A stretch of DNA of 64,000 nucleotides from Bacillota bacterium (lineage in GTDB: Bacteria > Bacillota > Clostridia > Oscillospirales > Ruminococcaceae), in contig JAEZCT010000083.1 in assembly GCA_023433405.1 (NCBI GenBank), positions 1-64,000 on the forward strand. Reading direction: 5' to 3'. A model generated the notes under the pieces. That model was not told the DNA's origin. It ran no database searches and was given only the letters and a program-made list of their open reading frames with translations. Within the stretch, counting starts at the first letter, position 1. Every line of letters starts with the position of its first letter. This document shows, piece by piece, positions 8,175 through 17,057 of the stretch. The position numbers were made by a program, and so were the translations under genes.

Positions 8175-9422
8175 CTAATAGTAAGCCTCCCGCAGGGTGC
8201 CCATGCCGTCCAATACCACGTTTATGTCCACGCTAAAATCAGTCACTTTCAAAAAGTTATCAGCGGGTGGCTCAAGGTTTGACATCTCAAGCTGACGTTT
8301 GATGTTAAAGATGTCAATCCCCTGTTCGGTCATCCGATAATACAGCTGGGTAATTCTATCTTTTACGACTTGTGACAGGTTTGCTTTTAGCTGCTCCACC
8401 ATTTCTTCGTCCGCGCCAATGCCCTCCTGGGCCTCGAGCAGGACCGCCCGCAGATCCAATTTATAACGAAGCTTTATGCGTCCGTCTTCCACCGCAATCT
8501 TATGATGATACTTGTTTTTTAAAATAGTAAAGCCTACCCGTTTTCCCTCTTTGCTCGGGTTTTGAGCGTTAATCAGTCCGCCCTGCATGGGCGATGTTAT
8601 CAGATTATACGCCTCCAGTTCTTCTAGCGAAAGGGTTGTTTTCATTTTATCATCGAGGAATACAGCTGCCCCATCAAAAAGGATATATTTTTGCTCGGCA
8701 GGCTTTTGCTGGTTTGTTGCACCCTGATCGCCTCCCTCTGCCGGATTGCTACCGGTTAAGGATTGCGGGGAACCCCCTTTGCCGCCTCCCTTTTCTCCCC
8801 CCTCCGCGCTTTCACCCTCCGACTCTTTCTTTATGGTCGTTAAACGCATGAGTGGGACGACGTTTACACTGCTCCCCACCTTCATATTCTCTAAAAATTC
8901 GTAATACTGGTTAACTACAATCCCCAAGGAATTTCTTTGTGAGTTCATAAGCTCGTAGAGATATAAACCCATAAAATGCTCGTCCTCCATGGTAGTGTTC
9001 ATCAGCTCTTGTACATCGCCGTCATATACCATCAGGTAGATTCTCAGGGAGGGCTTTTGGTCTCGGTCAAAGATATCAAGTATATTTCCAACTCCCACCT
9101 CCGCGAGAGCCTTAGAAATGATAAACGCTTTATTCCCAGCATATTCTATGGGGTAGTTGGCCGAGTTGCGCATATCCTTCACCGCATGCGTAAGACTGTC
9201 TCCCTTCCCAAACAGAATAATTCGCTTTTCTTCTCCCGCTTTATCCCCTTCTCCCCGGTACGCCTTAAATGCCTCGCCGTAAAAAAGGAATTCGCCATCC
9301 TTGACGTCGCCCACACCCATGGTGTAGAACAGCAACCGGTTCATATCCTTATAGCTAAAGCAACCGGTGCAAAGAAAGGCGGTCAAAACACTAATTGCAG
9401 CACAACGAAGAAGCCTTCTCAT
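8175..9422 (-). CDS. gerC: spore germination lipoprotein GerC (Ger(x)C family)
   Basis: GerC proteins are lipoproteins of the germinant receptor in the inner spore membrane. The 415-aa product starts with a signal peptide and a lipobox-like LCTGC (Cys21), followed by FSYKDMNRLLFYTMGVGDVK, typical of the family N-terminus. The C-terminal domain carries ITQLYYRMTEQGIDIFNI and the expected late hydrophilic segment. Residues 199-245 form a low-complexity insert rich in Gly, Glu, Ser and Gln (EGGEKGGGKGGSPQ) that is probably a linker. It follows gerA by 73 bp on the same strand. gerB is divergent rather than between them. Confidence 0.9.
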   Translation of the reverse strand: MRRLLRCAAISVLTAFLCTGCFSYKDMNRLLFYTMGVGDVKDGEFLFYGEAFKAYRGEGDKAGEEKRIILFGKGDSLTHAVKDMRNSANYPIEYAGNKAFIISKALAEVGVGNILDIFDRDQKPSLRIYLMVYDGDVQELMNTTMEDEHFMGLYLYELMNSQRNSLGIVVNQYYEFLENMKVGSSVNVVPLMRLTTIKKESEGESAEGGEKGGGKGGSPQSLTGSNPAEGGDQGATNQQKPAEQKYILFDGAAVFLDDKMKTTLSLEELEAYNLITSPMQGGLINAQNPSKEGKRVGFTILKNKYHHKIAVEDGRIKLRYKLDLRAVLLEAQEGIGADEEMVEQLKANLSQVVKDRITQLYYRMTEQGIDIFNIKRQLEMSNLEPPADNFLKVTDFSVDINVVLDGMGTLREAYY

Positions 9423-9495
9423 TCATTTGACCCTACCTTCCCTTGGGTAATTTAGATTTTAGAAATGTTTTGTGTTTGCTGCCAAGCGTTAGGGC

Positions 9496-10902
9496 CTACT
9501 GCTTTTTTGGGGGTTTGGCAAGCGGTTCGGGTACCTCGGACTGCAGGTCGCCACGCATAAAGATATCGTTATAGCGAAAGCTTTTTCTTGTTCCAAATGG
9601 ATAAAGATACGGATACCCGCAGCTCGTAAGCCCGGCAATGTGAGCAACAAACAGCACAAAGCCCATATAAAACCCGGGAAGACCAATGAGGGAAGAAATA
9701 AAAACGATCCCCACGCTCCACACAAAAATGGGCGCGTAAACAACGGGAACCAGATAAGAAGCGATGGAGGTGATTGCAACAACCACAACGGTAATCTGTG
9801 AGGCAAGGCCCGAGGTCACCGCAGCCTCACCCAGTATGAGCGCACCCACGATGCTTAAGGTGGGACCAATGGGCTGCGGCAGACGCACTCCAGCCTCGCG
9901 GATAATTTGGAAAAACAGAATCATATACAGCAGCTCCACAAACGTGGGTACCGGCACGCCGGCGCGAAACAGCGCCAAACGATATAAAAAGATATTGGGT
10001 ACCAGCTTAAAGTGGTAGGTAACCAGCGCAAGGTAAAGCCCCGGAATGAAGGTGGACATAAAAAATGCCACCCAGCGAAATGCCCTGCCCATGTTGGCCA
10101 TAATGGGGTTTAAGGTATAATCGTCGGTTGTTTGAAAGTTCTCTATAAAAAAGGTGGGCGCGGTTATGACAATGGGGTTGCCGTCCATAACGATTAGCAC
10201 ACGCCCCTCTGAAAGCTTTGAAACCGCCACATCCGGTTTTTCGGTATAGCCGATGGTATCAAAGGGGGTATATTTACACTTTAACTCCTCCTCGAGATAA
10301 TTTGTGTAAAACACATACTTCTTTTCAACCCGGCTTATCTTTTCTCGCACATAGTCAAGAAGCTTTTGTGGGGTAACGCCCTCCAAATAGACCAGCACCG
10401 TTTCTGTATGTGTCTCGGTTCCCAGGCTGTAGCTTTCCATTTTAAGCTTTGGGGATCTAACGCGGCGGCGAATCTCGGAAAGGTTACTTTTAATATCCTC
10501 CGTAAAGCCTTCGCGCGGACCCTTAATGACAGTCTCGGTTTGCGGGATATCGATAGCGCGCTTAACATACCCCTGCGCCTGACAGCATACCGCCTGATTC
10601 AAATGGGGCAGCAGTACCACCGCCGCGCCGCTTAACACACTGTCTACAGCGCCGTCTAAGCTATCGAGCAGCTTCACCGAGCTGCTTTGCAGGATTCCGT
10701 TTAGCAGGGTATTAACAGAGCTGAAACGGTGATAGCGCTGGAGCAGCGGGCGGATTACAAAATCGGATATCTGCTTTACATCGCTCATTGAGGCCGAAAA
10801 CACAATATATACTGTGCAAAACCTGCAATTTAGCTTGCGATAACGCACATCGCACACGTTTTCAAGCGCTTTTTTAAGATTCTCAAGATTTATCGTCTCC
10901 AT
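9496..10902 (-). CDS. gerA: spore germination protein GerA
   Basis: GerA-family A subunit of a germinant receptor, with a hydrophilic N-terminal half and a membrane C-terminal half of about five helices from residue 270 on (FIPGLYLALVTYHFKL, VELLYMILFFQIIREAGVRL, VGALILGEAAVTSGL, IASYLVPVVYAPIF). Conserved family motifs are the early ESSSVKLLDSL-like block (here QSSSVKLLDSLDGAVD) and PKLKMESYSLGTETHTETVLVYLEG. The start is ATG at METINLENL, nine bases after AAGG; a longer open frame upstream lacks a good site. It heads the gerA-gerC pair, diverging from gerB with about 200 bp between. Control by the forespore sigma factor is expected from the family but no promoter was identified. Confidence 0.92.
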   Translation of the reverse strand: METINLENLKKALENVCDVRYRKLNCRFCTVYIVFSASMSDVKQISDFVIRPLLQRYHRFSSVNTLLNGILQSSSVKLLDSLDGAVDSVLSGAAVVLLPHLNQAVCCQAQGYVKRAIDIPQTETVIKGPREGFTEDIKSNLSEIRRRVRSPKLKMESYSLGTETHTETVLVYLEGVTPQKLLDYVREKISRVEKKYVFYTNYLEEELKCKYTPFDTIGYTEKPDVAVSKLSEGRVLIVMDGNPIVITAPTFFIENFQTTDDYTLNPIMANMGRAFRWVAFFMSTFIPGLYLALVTYHFKLVPNIFLYRLALFRAGVPVPTFVELLYMILFFQIIREAGVRLPQPIGPTLSIVGALILGEAAVTSGLASQITVVVVAITSIASYLVPVVYAPIFVWSVGIVFISSLIGLPGFYMGFVLFVAHIAGLTSCGYPYLYPFGTRKSFRYNDIFMRGDLQSEVPEPLAKPPKKQ

Positions 10903-11099
10903 AATCATCACCCTTGTATATTTTCTGAAACCAAACTCAATATTATACGCATAGCGCATGGAAACCTGGCCGGTCTGAAATCGTATCCTCGTCCCTCATA
11001 CAGACATTTGGGTTACCCTGTGCCATGCCTTATCAAACCGGATGCAGACCCGCGCGGTTACTGCGCTTTATCCGATATCCGATTAAAAAGTGAGAGCGT

Positions 11100-12194
11100 A
11101 TGGATAACTTTTCTCCCAAGCACTTTGTGTTTTTAATGCTTGCCGCTACAATTGTGGGGCTTAAAACCTACCCCACTGTTTATATGAATGATTCGGGCAG
11201 GGACAGCTGGATTGCCGTCATCGTTTCTTCCGCACTAATCGCCGTGTTTTTTGTGTTTGCCACGAAAACAATGAACAAAGCCGACAACCCTTCGCTCCTA
11301 AAGGTTTACCAAACGGCCTGCGGAAAATGGCTTGGGGGATTTTTGCTTATTCTGTACACCGTCACCGCCTTGCTCGTTTTGGTGGAATCGGCCTGTGTTG
11401 AGGCGGACAGTATGCACCAGAACATGCTGGTGGAGACACCCATTTGGTACTTCATGCTTTTCTTTATCCTTCCGGCCATTTACGTCGTAAGAAAAAACCT
11501 GGTGGCCGTTGTAGTAATCTCCATAATCGGTATTTCGCTCATCATGCTGGCGGGAATACACCTTGGGATCCTTACGACACAGCAAAAGGACCTTTCAAAC
11601 CTGCTGCCTATTATGGAATACGGCGTTACCAAGGGCTTCTGGCTCTCCGTCGTCAAATCGCTGGGGCTGTACGGCAGTATTTCCCTCACGCTACCCTATG
11701 TGGAGTTTATACAGTATAAGCGAAAAAGCATGACCAAATATGTTTTAGTTGGTCTGTTTATTATAATACAGATGATTATCGTTTCCGTAACCGGCGTGAT
11801 TATGACCTTTAACCTGCCTACCGCAGAGTCATATTATTACCCAAAGCTCATACAAACCCACCTGGTAAGCTATTATGAGATGCTGGAGTTTGGGGAGCTA
11901 TATGTTATGCTGCAAATACTGGGAGGCTGGCTGCTTAAATACTTGGTTGCCTTTCATGCTGTCTTAATTATCCTGCGAAGCTTTGGATTAAAAGAACGCG
12001 CCATACACGTCCTTATCCTTGTTTTCTCTGGTCTTGTATTTATTGGGTCATATCTCGCGGCGTATACCTCGATTCGGCTGTTCGCCCTCTTGGAATATGT
12101 CCCTTGGATATTTCTTGTTAACTTTGTTTTGATTCCTGCCGTCATACTAGTCCTATTTCGCATACGGCAAAAGCAAACCGCCAAAGATTTCTGA
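11100..12194 (+). CDS. gerB: spore germination permease-like protein GerB
   Basis: Member of the endospore germination permease family (amino acid/polyamine/organocation superfamily), 364 aa, with about ten hydrophobic helices. It begins SPKHFVFLMLAATIVGLKTYP and contains the TPIWYFMLFFILPAIYVVRKN segment usual for this family. It supplies the membrane B subunit, which binds germinants in characterised receptors. It is transcribed away from gerA-gerC, so the three subunits of one receptor appear split into two divergent units. The Shine-Dalgarno (GAGAG) is weak. The 30 bp before the start carry an 18-bp match to the left end of the 100-bp repeat. Confidence 0.9.
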   Translation: MDNFSPKHFVFLMLAATIVGLKTYPTVYMNDSGRDSWIAVIVSSALIAVFFVFATKTMNKADNPSLLKVYQTACGKWLGGFLLILYTVTALLVLVESACVEADSMHQNMLVETPIWYFMLFFILPAIYVVRKNLVAVVVISIIGISLIMLAGIHLGILTTQQKDLSNLLPIMEYGVTKGFWLSVVKSLGLYGSISLTLPYVEFIQYKRKSMTKYVLVGLFIIIQMIIVSVTGVIMTFNLPTAESYYYPKLIQTHLVSYYEMLEFGELYVMLQILGGWLLKYLVAFHAVLIILRSFGLKERAIHVLILVFSGLVFIGSYLAAYTSIRLFALLEYVPWIFLVNFVLIPAVILVLFRIRQKQTAKDF

Positions 12195-12207
12195 TGGGAA
12201 ATACATT

Positions 12208-12258
12208 ATAACACACACCCCCTGCAATCACTTGCGATTGCAGGGGGGTGTGTGTTAT
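12208..12258 (+). terminator. long hairpin downstream of gerB
   Basis: A 22-bp nearly perfect stem (ATAACACACACC...GGTGTGTGTTAT, one bulged G) around a 6-nt loop lies just after the gerB stop. There is no strong T-run after it. It is between convergent genes and can act in both directions. Confidence 0.6.
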
Positions 12259-12325
12259 TGCCTTCGCTTTATAAATTTGCGGTTAAAAACCGCGCGGCGG
12301 AAATTCGATTGGTTTGGACCGCTTC

Positions 12326-13087
12326 TTATTCTTTGCAAAAGGAAGGCTCTTTGCCGACCCTCTCCATCAGCCCCGACAGCGCCTTTAGCTGCTGATCGTT
12401 GCCGGTTGCTGCAATCCAGCAGCTGCCCTCCGCGCCGCATATCCCGCCGCCCGCAATCAGCTCCGCGACGGCGCCGGTAAGCTGCCTCACCGCGTCAAGC
12501 TCTGTCAACACCGTTCCGCACACCGGCAGAAACCTTAACCCGGAGGAGGTGGGGGAATTAAGCTGAACGGCAAGCTCCATAATATCGGCAGTCACCCTTT
12601 TTTCCATTCCCACGGGAACAATCAGCTCCGCCCGTCTGCCCGCCGACGCTTGAATTGCCGGGCCCACCGTCCCCAGCGTTGGGTTGCCCACCAGAATGCC
12701 CGCCTGTCTTTTTTGCAGATTGACGGCATTCGCACCCTTAAAGACAATATCCCCGCCGCCCAGCCGGTCGGCGCAGTCAAAGATGGTTTGCTCTTTTTTC
12801 CACTGTCCCTTTTCAATAATCACATCCGCGTGGTTGGGCTGTGGTCCCGTTTTCCCCGGCATGGTGGTTGCCCCGCGAAAAAAATGATCCTTGCAAAAAT
12901 CATCTGCCTGACCGATACGAAGCAGCAGCTCCTCCGCCACATAGGCGTTGGTGGTTCCGGCAATTACCGCTATGGTGCCAAACTCAAGCGCGTGGGTTAC
13001 CTGTGATAGCGTGGCGGCGGCCTTTGCTATCAGCCTCTTTCCAGCCGAAACCGTGAGGAGAAATTGTTTGGTGTGAAGTTGTTCCAT
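12326..13087 (-). CDS. conserved-looking protein of unknown function (253 aa)
   Basis: I do not recognise this family with confidence. Features are an Ala-rich N-terminal half with GTIAVIAGTTNAYVAEELLLRIG (Rossmann-like strand then Gly/Thr turn), the central GGGDIVFKGANAVNLQKRQAGILVGNPTLGTVGPA and, near the C-terminus, SSGLRFLPVCGTVLTELDAV. There is no signal peptide or membrane span, so it is probably cytosolic. The number of Gly-rich turns suggests nucleotide or sugar binding; this is a guess. Start MEQLHT is preferred because GGAAAGG then has a 12-nt spacing, whereas an ATG four codons upstream abuts it. It converges on gerB. Confidence 0.75.
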   Translation of the reverse strand: MEQLHTKQFLLTVSAGKRLIAKAAATLSQVTHALEFGTIAVIAGTTNAYVAEELLLRIGQADDFCKDHFFRGATTMPGKTGPQPNHADVIIEKGQWKKEQTIFDCADRLGGGDIVFKGANAVNLQKRQAGILVGNPTLGTVGPAIQASAGRRAELIVPVGMEKRVTADIMELAVQLNSPTSSGLRFLPVCGTVLTELDAVRQLTGAVAELIAGGGICGAEGSCWIAATGNDQQLKALSGLMERVGKEPSFCKE

Positions 13088-13238
13088 TGTAAACTGCATC
13101 CTTTCCCGGGTGTTTGTGTAGATAAAAATCAGGCGTTCATCTTTATAAAAATAAACTTAAAGTATAATATACGGTTAATCAGACGGGCAGGGCTTTCACC
13201 CTGCCCGTTAACTTCGGGTATTGCTCAAAATCGTGTCG

Positions 13239-13577
13239 CTACTTTTTCACCGCATTCACTGGCGGCTTTACGCCGTGCTCGGATAATGTGCGCTCAAGCC
13301 AAACACCGCCGATATCCAGCGCGTCAAACACACCCTGCTTTTCCCCGTGCTTAATGACACGCTGCGCGCCATTTTCCAAACTCACCAGGCTAACCGCAAC
13401 GCGGGTCGCAAGCTCTTCTCCGTCGGCTTGCCTGGTTTCCAGCACCTCAATCTTTACCATATACTTTTCTTCTGCTGCGCCATAATAGATGGTATTGCCG
13501 CAGCGAACAAGCGGTTTGCCGCGGTACATCAGGGCCTTATCCTTTTTTACCGCTGTTTTCTTTTCTTCCGTAGACAT
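13239..13577 (-). CDS. conserved-looking 112-aa protein, unknown function
   Basis: A short soluble protein with a basic/acidic N-terminus (MSTEEKKTAVKKDK) and a core rich in beta-forming residues: YRGKPLVRCGNTIYYGAAEEKYMVKIEVLE, then RVAVSLVSLENGAQRVIKHGEKQGVFDALDIGGVWLERTL. It looks like a small all-beta plus helix fold; no catalytic motif is apparent. AAGAAGGAG seven or eight bases upstream supports the start. A hairpin (13184-13209) follows the gene. It lies 151 bp upstream of the 253-aa unknown gene in the same direction and could be co-transcribed with it. No function is proposed. Confidence 0.75.
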   Translation of the reverse strand: MSTEEKKTAVKKDKALMYRGKPLVRCGNTIYYGAAEEKYMVKIEVLETRQADGEELATRVAVSLVSLENGAQRVIKHGEKQGVFDALDIGGVWLERTLSEHGVKPPVNAVKK

Positions 13578-13830
13578 GAATCAGCACTCCTTCTTTAATC
13601 CCTTATTTGATGCCGGAGGACTACCGGTACTAAGCCCTAACCATCGGCAAAGCCCGACAGCCTGACCCTGCCGTCTTGACCCATCTCCGTAAGCATCAGA
13701 AAATTCCAGTGATTATTGATTAAGCCGGTTAGGTGAAAACCGACCAAACGTTACGACCTATTTGCATAAGCTATAACACACAAATTTTATATTTTTTCTA
13801 TTAATGTTATATCATGTAAATATTTTGCGG
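13578..13830. other. intergenic region with a GC-rich stretch, no gene seen
   Basis: A GC-rich, hairpin-prone stretch (about 13605-13690, including CCGGAGGACTACCGG and ATCGGCAAAGCCCGA) lies between the 112-aa gene and ireB, then an AT-rich tract. It does not match any riboswitch class I could recall with confidence. No supported ORF. Confidence 0.4.
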
Positions 13831-13885
13831 AAAAAATAAAAAACGGCCGGGAAGAACCTTACCTTCGAGTTCCCCGCAAACCGTT
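13831..13885 (-). terminator. terminator of ireB
   Basis: On the minus strand, an interrupted stem joins AACGG...GGGGAAC (13885 side) with TTCTTCCCGGCCGTT, followed by TTTTTTATTTTTT. Confidence 0.75.
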
Positions 13886-13918
13886 AATGACAGACAGCGC
13901 CGCGTCGCCAGTGACCCG

Positions 13919-14164
13919 TCAGTCGTCTAGATAAGACTTTACGAGTGCTTGCAACAGTTCGTCCCGATCAATCCGGCGAATCAGGCTCCTGGCGTTATTG
14001 TGTGTCGTAATATAGGTGGGGTCCTCTGAAAGGATGTAGCCGACAATCTGGTTAATGGGATTATAGCCCTTTTGACGCAAAGCGTCGTAGATAGTTGTTA
14101 AGACCTTTTTCATCTCAACCTGTTTGTCGTCATGGATGGAGAAGGAGATGGTCGGTTCGTTCAT
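13919..14164 (-). CDS. ireB: IreB family regulatory phosphoprotein (UPF0297)
   Basis: The 81-aa protein matches the IreB/YrzL family across its length: the N-terminal [40 protein letters not shown] and [17 protein letters not shown]. In Enterococcus faecalis IreB is phosphorylated on N-terminal threonines by the PASTA kinase IreK and tunes cephalosporin tolerance; a threonine is present here in MNEPT (residue 5). It is expected in the cytosol as a small helical dimer. AGGAGG upstream fixes the start. In many Firmicutes it sits next to ruvX and a DUF1292 gene; here it stands alone between terminators. Confidence 0.93.
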   Translation of the reverse strand: MNEPTISFSIHDDKQVEMKKVLTTIYDALRQKGYNPINQIVGYILSEDPTYITTHNNARSLIRRIDRDELLQALVKSYLDD

Positions 14165-14643
14165 CGTGAAAACCTCCTCTGCAAAAACATAGATGAGTAG
14201 TATGACTTTCGGCGGCGTTTTGCTATTATCGCAACGTAAATACTGATAACATGGCAGGCTACAAAAGCCGTATCAGTATAAAACCGAAAAAGTTTGTTCG
14301 TTTTCCTTTTCTATAGCATACACCAATTAGCAGAATATATCAATATTACGAGAGATCAAAATTATTAATATTCTATGAAATCGATTTCTCCCAACCCTCC
14401 GCACGAGGAAAATAATAGTCAATAATACACAAACGCGGCCGAACAATCGACCGCGTTCTTGTTTTAATGTACAGTATATGCGTATATACCCTAAAATTCG
14501 TGTTTGAGTTTTTGCTAAACTGTACATACCGTTTTTTTCAAATAAACCCACTCGCCGCTTGCTCCCGCGAAGGACGCTTCGCTCGCAGGAATAAGCGCAG
14601 AGGCTACCACCAGCCCGCTTCGCATGGACTTGGGGGTGGAGTG
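14165..14643. other. intergenic region with a small hairpin, no gene seen
   Basis: The 479 bp between ireB and pheT are AT-rich near ireB and GC-rich near pheT. A hairpin AACGCGG...CCGCGTT (about 14432-14457) followed on the plus strand by TTGTTTTAAT could be a weak terminator. No ORF has a convincing start. Confidence 0.45.
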
Positions 14644-17019
14644 TTACGCGCGCAGCTGCACGTCCAGTGTTTCCAGAGCCTTGAGGACGCGCTTTATCAC
14701 CGCATCGGACTGCTCGTCGGTGAGCGTACCCTCCCCGGAACGCAGGGTGAGGCTGAAGGCAAGGCTCTTTTTGCCGGTCTCAATCTGCTTGCCACGATAT
14801 ACGTCAAACAGCTCCACCTTCTCAAGCAGCTTACCGGCAGCGCCCCTAATGGCTTTCTCCAGTGTCAGCACGGGCAGCCCATCGTCGCAGATAAGGGCAA
14901 GATCACGCGTGGTTGCGGGGAATTTGGGCAGGGGGGTGTAGGCTTTTTCCACCCTTCTTGCCGCAAACAGCGCCTCTATCTCCAATATGCCCGCATAGCA
15001 GCGCGCCTGTACATCGTAGTTCTCAGCCACCAGAGGGTGCAGCTCGCCAATAAGCCCCGCGCGCACCCCGCCAATGAGCACCTCGGCGCAGCGACCGGGG
15101 TGGAAGCTTGGGTCGTCCGTCACCGCCGCGTAATCCGCCTCGATGTCAAACGCCGCCAGCAGCTCCTCTGCCGCTCCCTTTAAGGTGAAGAAATCCGCAC
15201 CTTCGCCGTATATCCCAAAGGCCAGCACGTTTCGTTCCTCGGGCAGCTTATTAATATTCGAATTTTTAAGGTATATGGTGCCGACTTCAAATAACGCAGC
15301 TCTTGGGTTGCGATTGTTATAGTTGCGCGACAGCACCTCCATGATAGAGGGCAGCATGGTGGTGCGCATTACGCTGGTATCCTCGCCCAGCGGGTTTTTG
15401 ATGGTGACACAATCGCGCAGCGGGCTTTCCTTGGGCAGGCGAATGCGGTCGTAATACTTGGGACTGATAAAGGAATAGGTCTGTACCTGAGTATACCCGC
15501 AGGCACGCATGGTATCGCTTACCTCCCGCTCAAACTGCTGGTGCGGAGTCAATTTTCCATCGGCAAGGCCGCGCAGCTGGGCATAGGGGATGTTGTTGTA
15601 GCCGAATATGCGGGCGACCTCCTCGGCAAGGTCCGTTTTATGGGAGACATCCCCGCGCCAGCTCGGGACGGTAATCGTCTCGCCGTCACAGCCAAAGCCC
15701 AGGGCGGATAGCATCTCTAGCATCCGCTTGGCGGGCAGCTCGATGCCCAAGAGGCGGTTGATGAAGTCTGGCTCCAGGGAGAGCGCGCGTGGGGTTTTAT
15801 CAGAGTGATCCTCGTCGATGAACCCGCCGACGACCTCGCCCGCCCCCAGCTGCTCCACCAGCTCGCAGGCCCGCTCCAGCGCGGTGAGGGTTCCCGCGGG
15901 GTCAAGACCCTTCTCAAACCTGGCGGAGGCTTCGGTTCGCATCCCCAGCTTCTTGGCTGTGGTGCGAACAGAGGAGCCCTTAAAAGCGGCTGCCTCAAAT
16001 ACCACAGTGGAGGTATCGTCCATAATGCCGCTGTACTCGCCGCCCATGACGCCGGCAACCGCCACCGGCTTTTCGCTGTCGCAAATTACCAGCATTTCGG
16101 GGGAAAGCGGGCGCAGCGCACCGTCGAGAGTGGTTATGGTCTCCCCCTCATTTGCGTTTCGCACCACAATCTGGCCGCCAGTAAGGAAGCGGTGATCAAA
16201 GGCATGAAGGGGCTGGCCGTATTCCAGCATGACGTAGTTTGTTATGTCAACTAAGTTGTTGATGGGACGCACACCGCAGGCGCGCAGACGCTCCCGCAGC
16301 CAGCGGGGCGACGGGGCGATGCGCACATTCCTGACTATCCGCGCGCTGTATCGCGGGCAAAGCACGGTGTTTTCCACGGTCACACGCAGCAGCTCGCCAA
16401 TGTCTCCCCCCGCACCCGTTACCTGCGGCTCGCCGAGGGTAAGCGGCTTATCAAACGTGACGGCCGCCTCTCTGGCAAGTCCGATCATCGAAAGGCAGTC
16501 GGGGCGGTTGGAGGTAATCTCAAACTCCACGCAGACATCGTTAAGCCCGATGGCCTCGCGAATATCCTGCCCGATACGGCATTCCTCCTCCAGCAGAAAA
16601 ATGCCGTCCTCCATAGCGTAAGGGAAGTCGTTTACCGTAAGCCCCAGCTCCCCAAGGGAGCAAAGCATACCGTTTGATTCAACGCCGCGCAGCTTGCCTC
16701 TTTTAATCTTGACGCCCCCGGGCAGTACAGAGCCGTCCAGCGCCACAGGCACCAGTGAGCCCTCGGTGACGTTCTGCGCGCCGGTAACGATTTGAACCGG
16801 TGCGTCCTTTGCCACATCCACGGTGCATATCACCAGCTTATCTGCGTCGGGGTGCCGCTCTATTTTAAGCACCTTGCCCACCACAATGTTTACAATCTCT
16901 TCGCCCTCAATCTCGTAGCCCTCCACCTTGGAGCCGGACATGGTCATCGCCTCGGTGAAAGCCCGGGGGGTGTTGTCTATCTTCACATAATCATTGAGCC
17001 ATTTCATTGATAAATGCAT
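14644..17019 (-). CDS. pheT: phenylalanyl-tRNA synthetase beta subunit
   Basis: PheT is the large subunit of the cytosolic alpha2-beta2 enzyme that charges tRNA-Phe. The 791-aa chain has the full bacterial layout: an N-terminal tRNA-binding OB domain (VNIVVGKVLKIERHPDADKLVICTVD, about 43-150), the B3/B4 editing region (EITSNRPDCLSMIGLAREAA, about 155; later the LEYGQPLHAFDHRFL segment), the B5 domain (about 400-480), the core catalytic-like domain, and the C-terminal FDX-ACB anticodon-binding domain (PLPKFPATTRDLALICDD to the end). Start MHLSMKWL follows GGAAAGGATGG. It lies 38 bp after pheS and shares its T-box control. Confidence 0.97.
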   Translation of the reverse strand: MHLSMKWLNDYVKIDNTPRAFTEAMTMSGSKVEGYEIEGEEIVNIVVGKVLKIERHPDADKLVICTVDVAKDAPVQIVTGAQNVTEGSLVPVALDGSVLPGGVKIKRGKLRGVESNGMLCSLGELGLTVNDFPYAMEDGIFLLEEECRIGQDIREAIGLNDVCVEFEITSNRPDCLSMIGLAREAAVTFDKPLTLGEPQVTGAGGDIGELLRVTVENTVLCPRYSARIVRNVRIAPSPRWLRERLRACGVRPINNLVDITNYVMLEYGQPLHAFDHRFLTGGQIVVRNANEGETITTLDGALRPLSPEMLVICDSEKPVAVAGVMGGEYSGIMDDTSTVVFEAAAFKGSSVRTTAKKLGMRTEASARFEKGLDPAGTLTALERACELVEQLGAGEVVGGFIDEDHSDKTPRALSLEPDFINRLLGIELPAKRMLEMLSALGFGCDGETITVPSWRGDVSHKTDLAEEVARIFGYNNIPYAQLRGLADGKLTPHQQFEREVSDTMRACGYTQVQTYSFISPKYYDRIRLPKESPLRDCVTIKNPLGEDTSVMRTTMLPSIMEVLSRNYNNRNPRAALFEVGTIYLKNSNINKLPEERNVLAFGIYGEGADFFTLKGAAEELLAAFDIEADYAAVTDDPSFHPGRCAEVLIGGVRAGLIGELHPLVAENYDVQARCYAGILEIEALFAARRVEKAYTPLPKFPATTRDLALICDDGLPVLTLEKAIRGAAGKLLEKVELFDVYRGKQIETGKKSLAFSLTLRSGEGTLTDEQSDAVIKRVLKALETLDVQLRA

Positions 17020-17057
17020 ACCAAGACCATCCTTTCCTGTTAAATGATAAGCCCCTG

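Noticed and set aside
13600..13690. Possible cyclic-di-GMP riboswitch
   Set aside because: GGCAAAGCCCG looks partly like the GEMM core, but the tetraloop and receptor helices are absent.
14467..15183. 238-aa plus-strand frame at the end of pheT
   Set aside because: Mostly antisense to the FDX-ACB domain of PheT.
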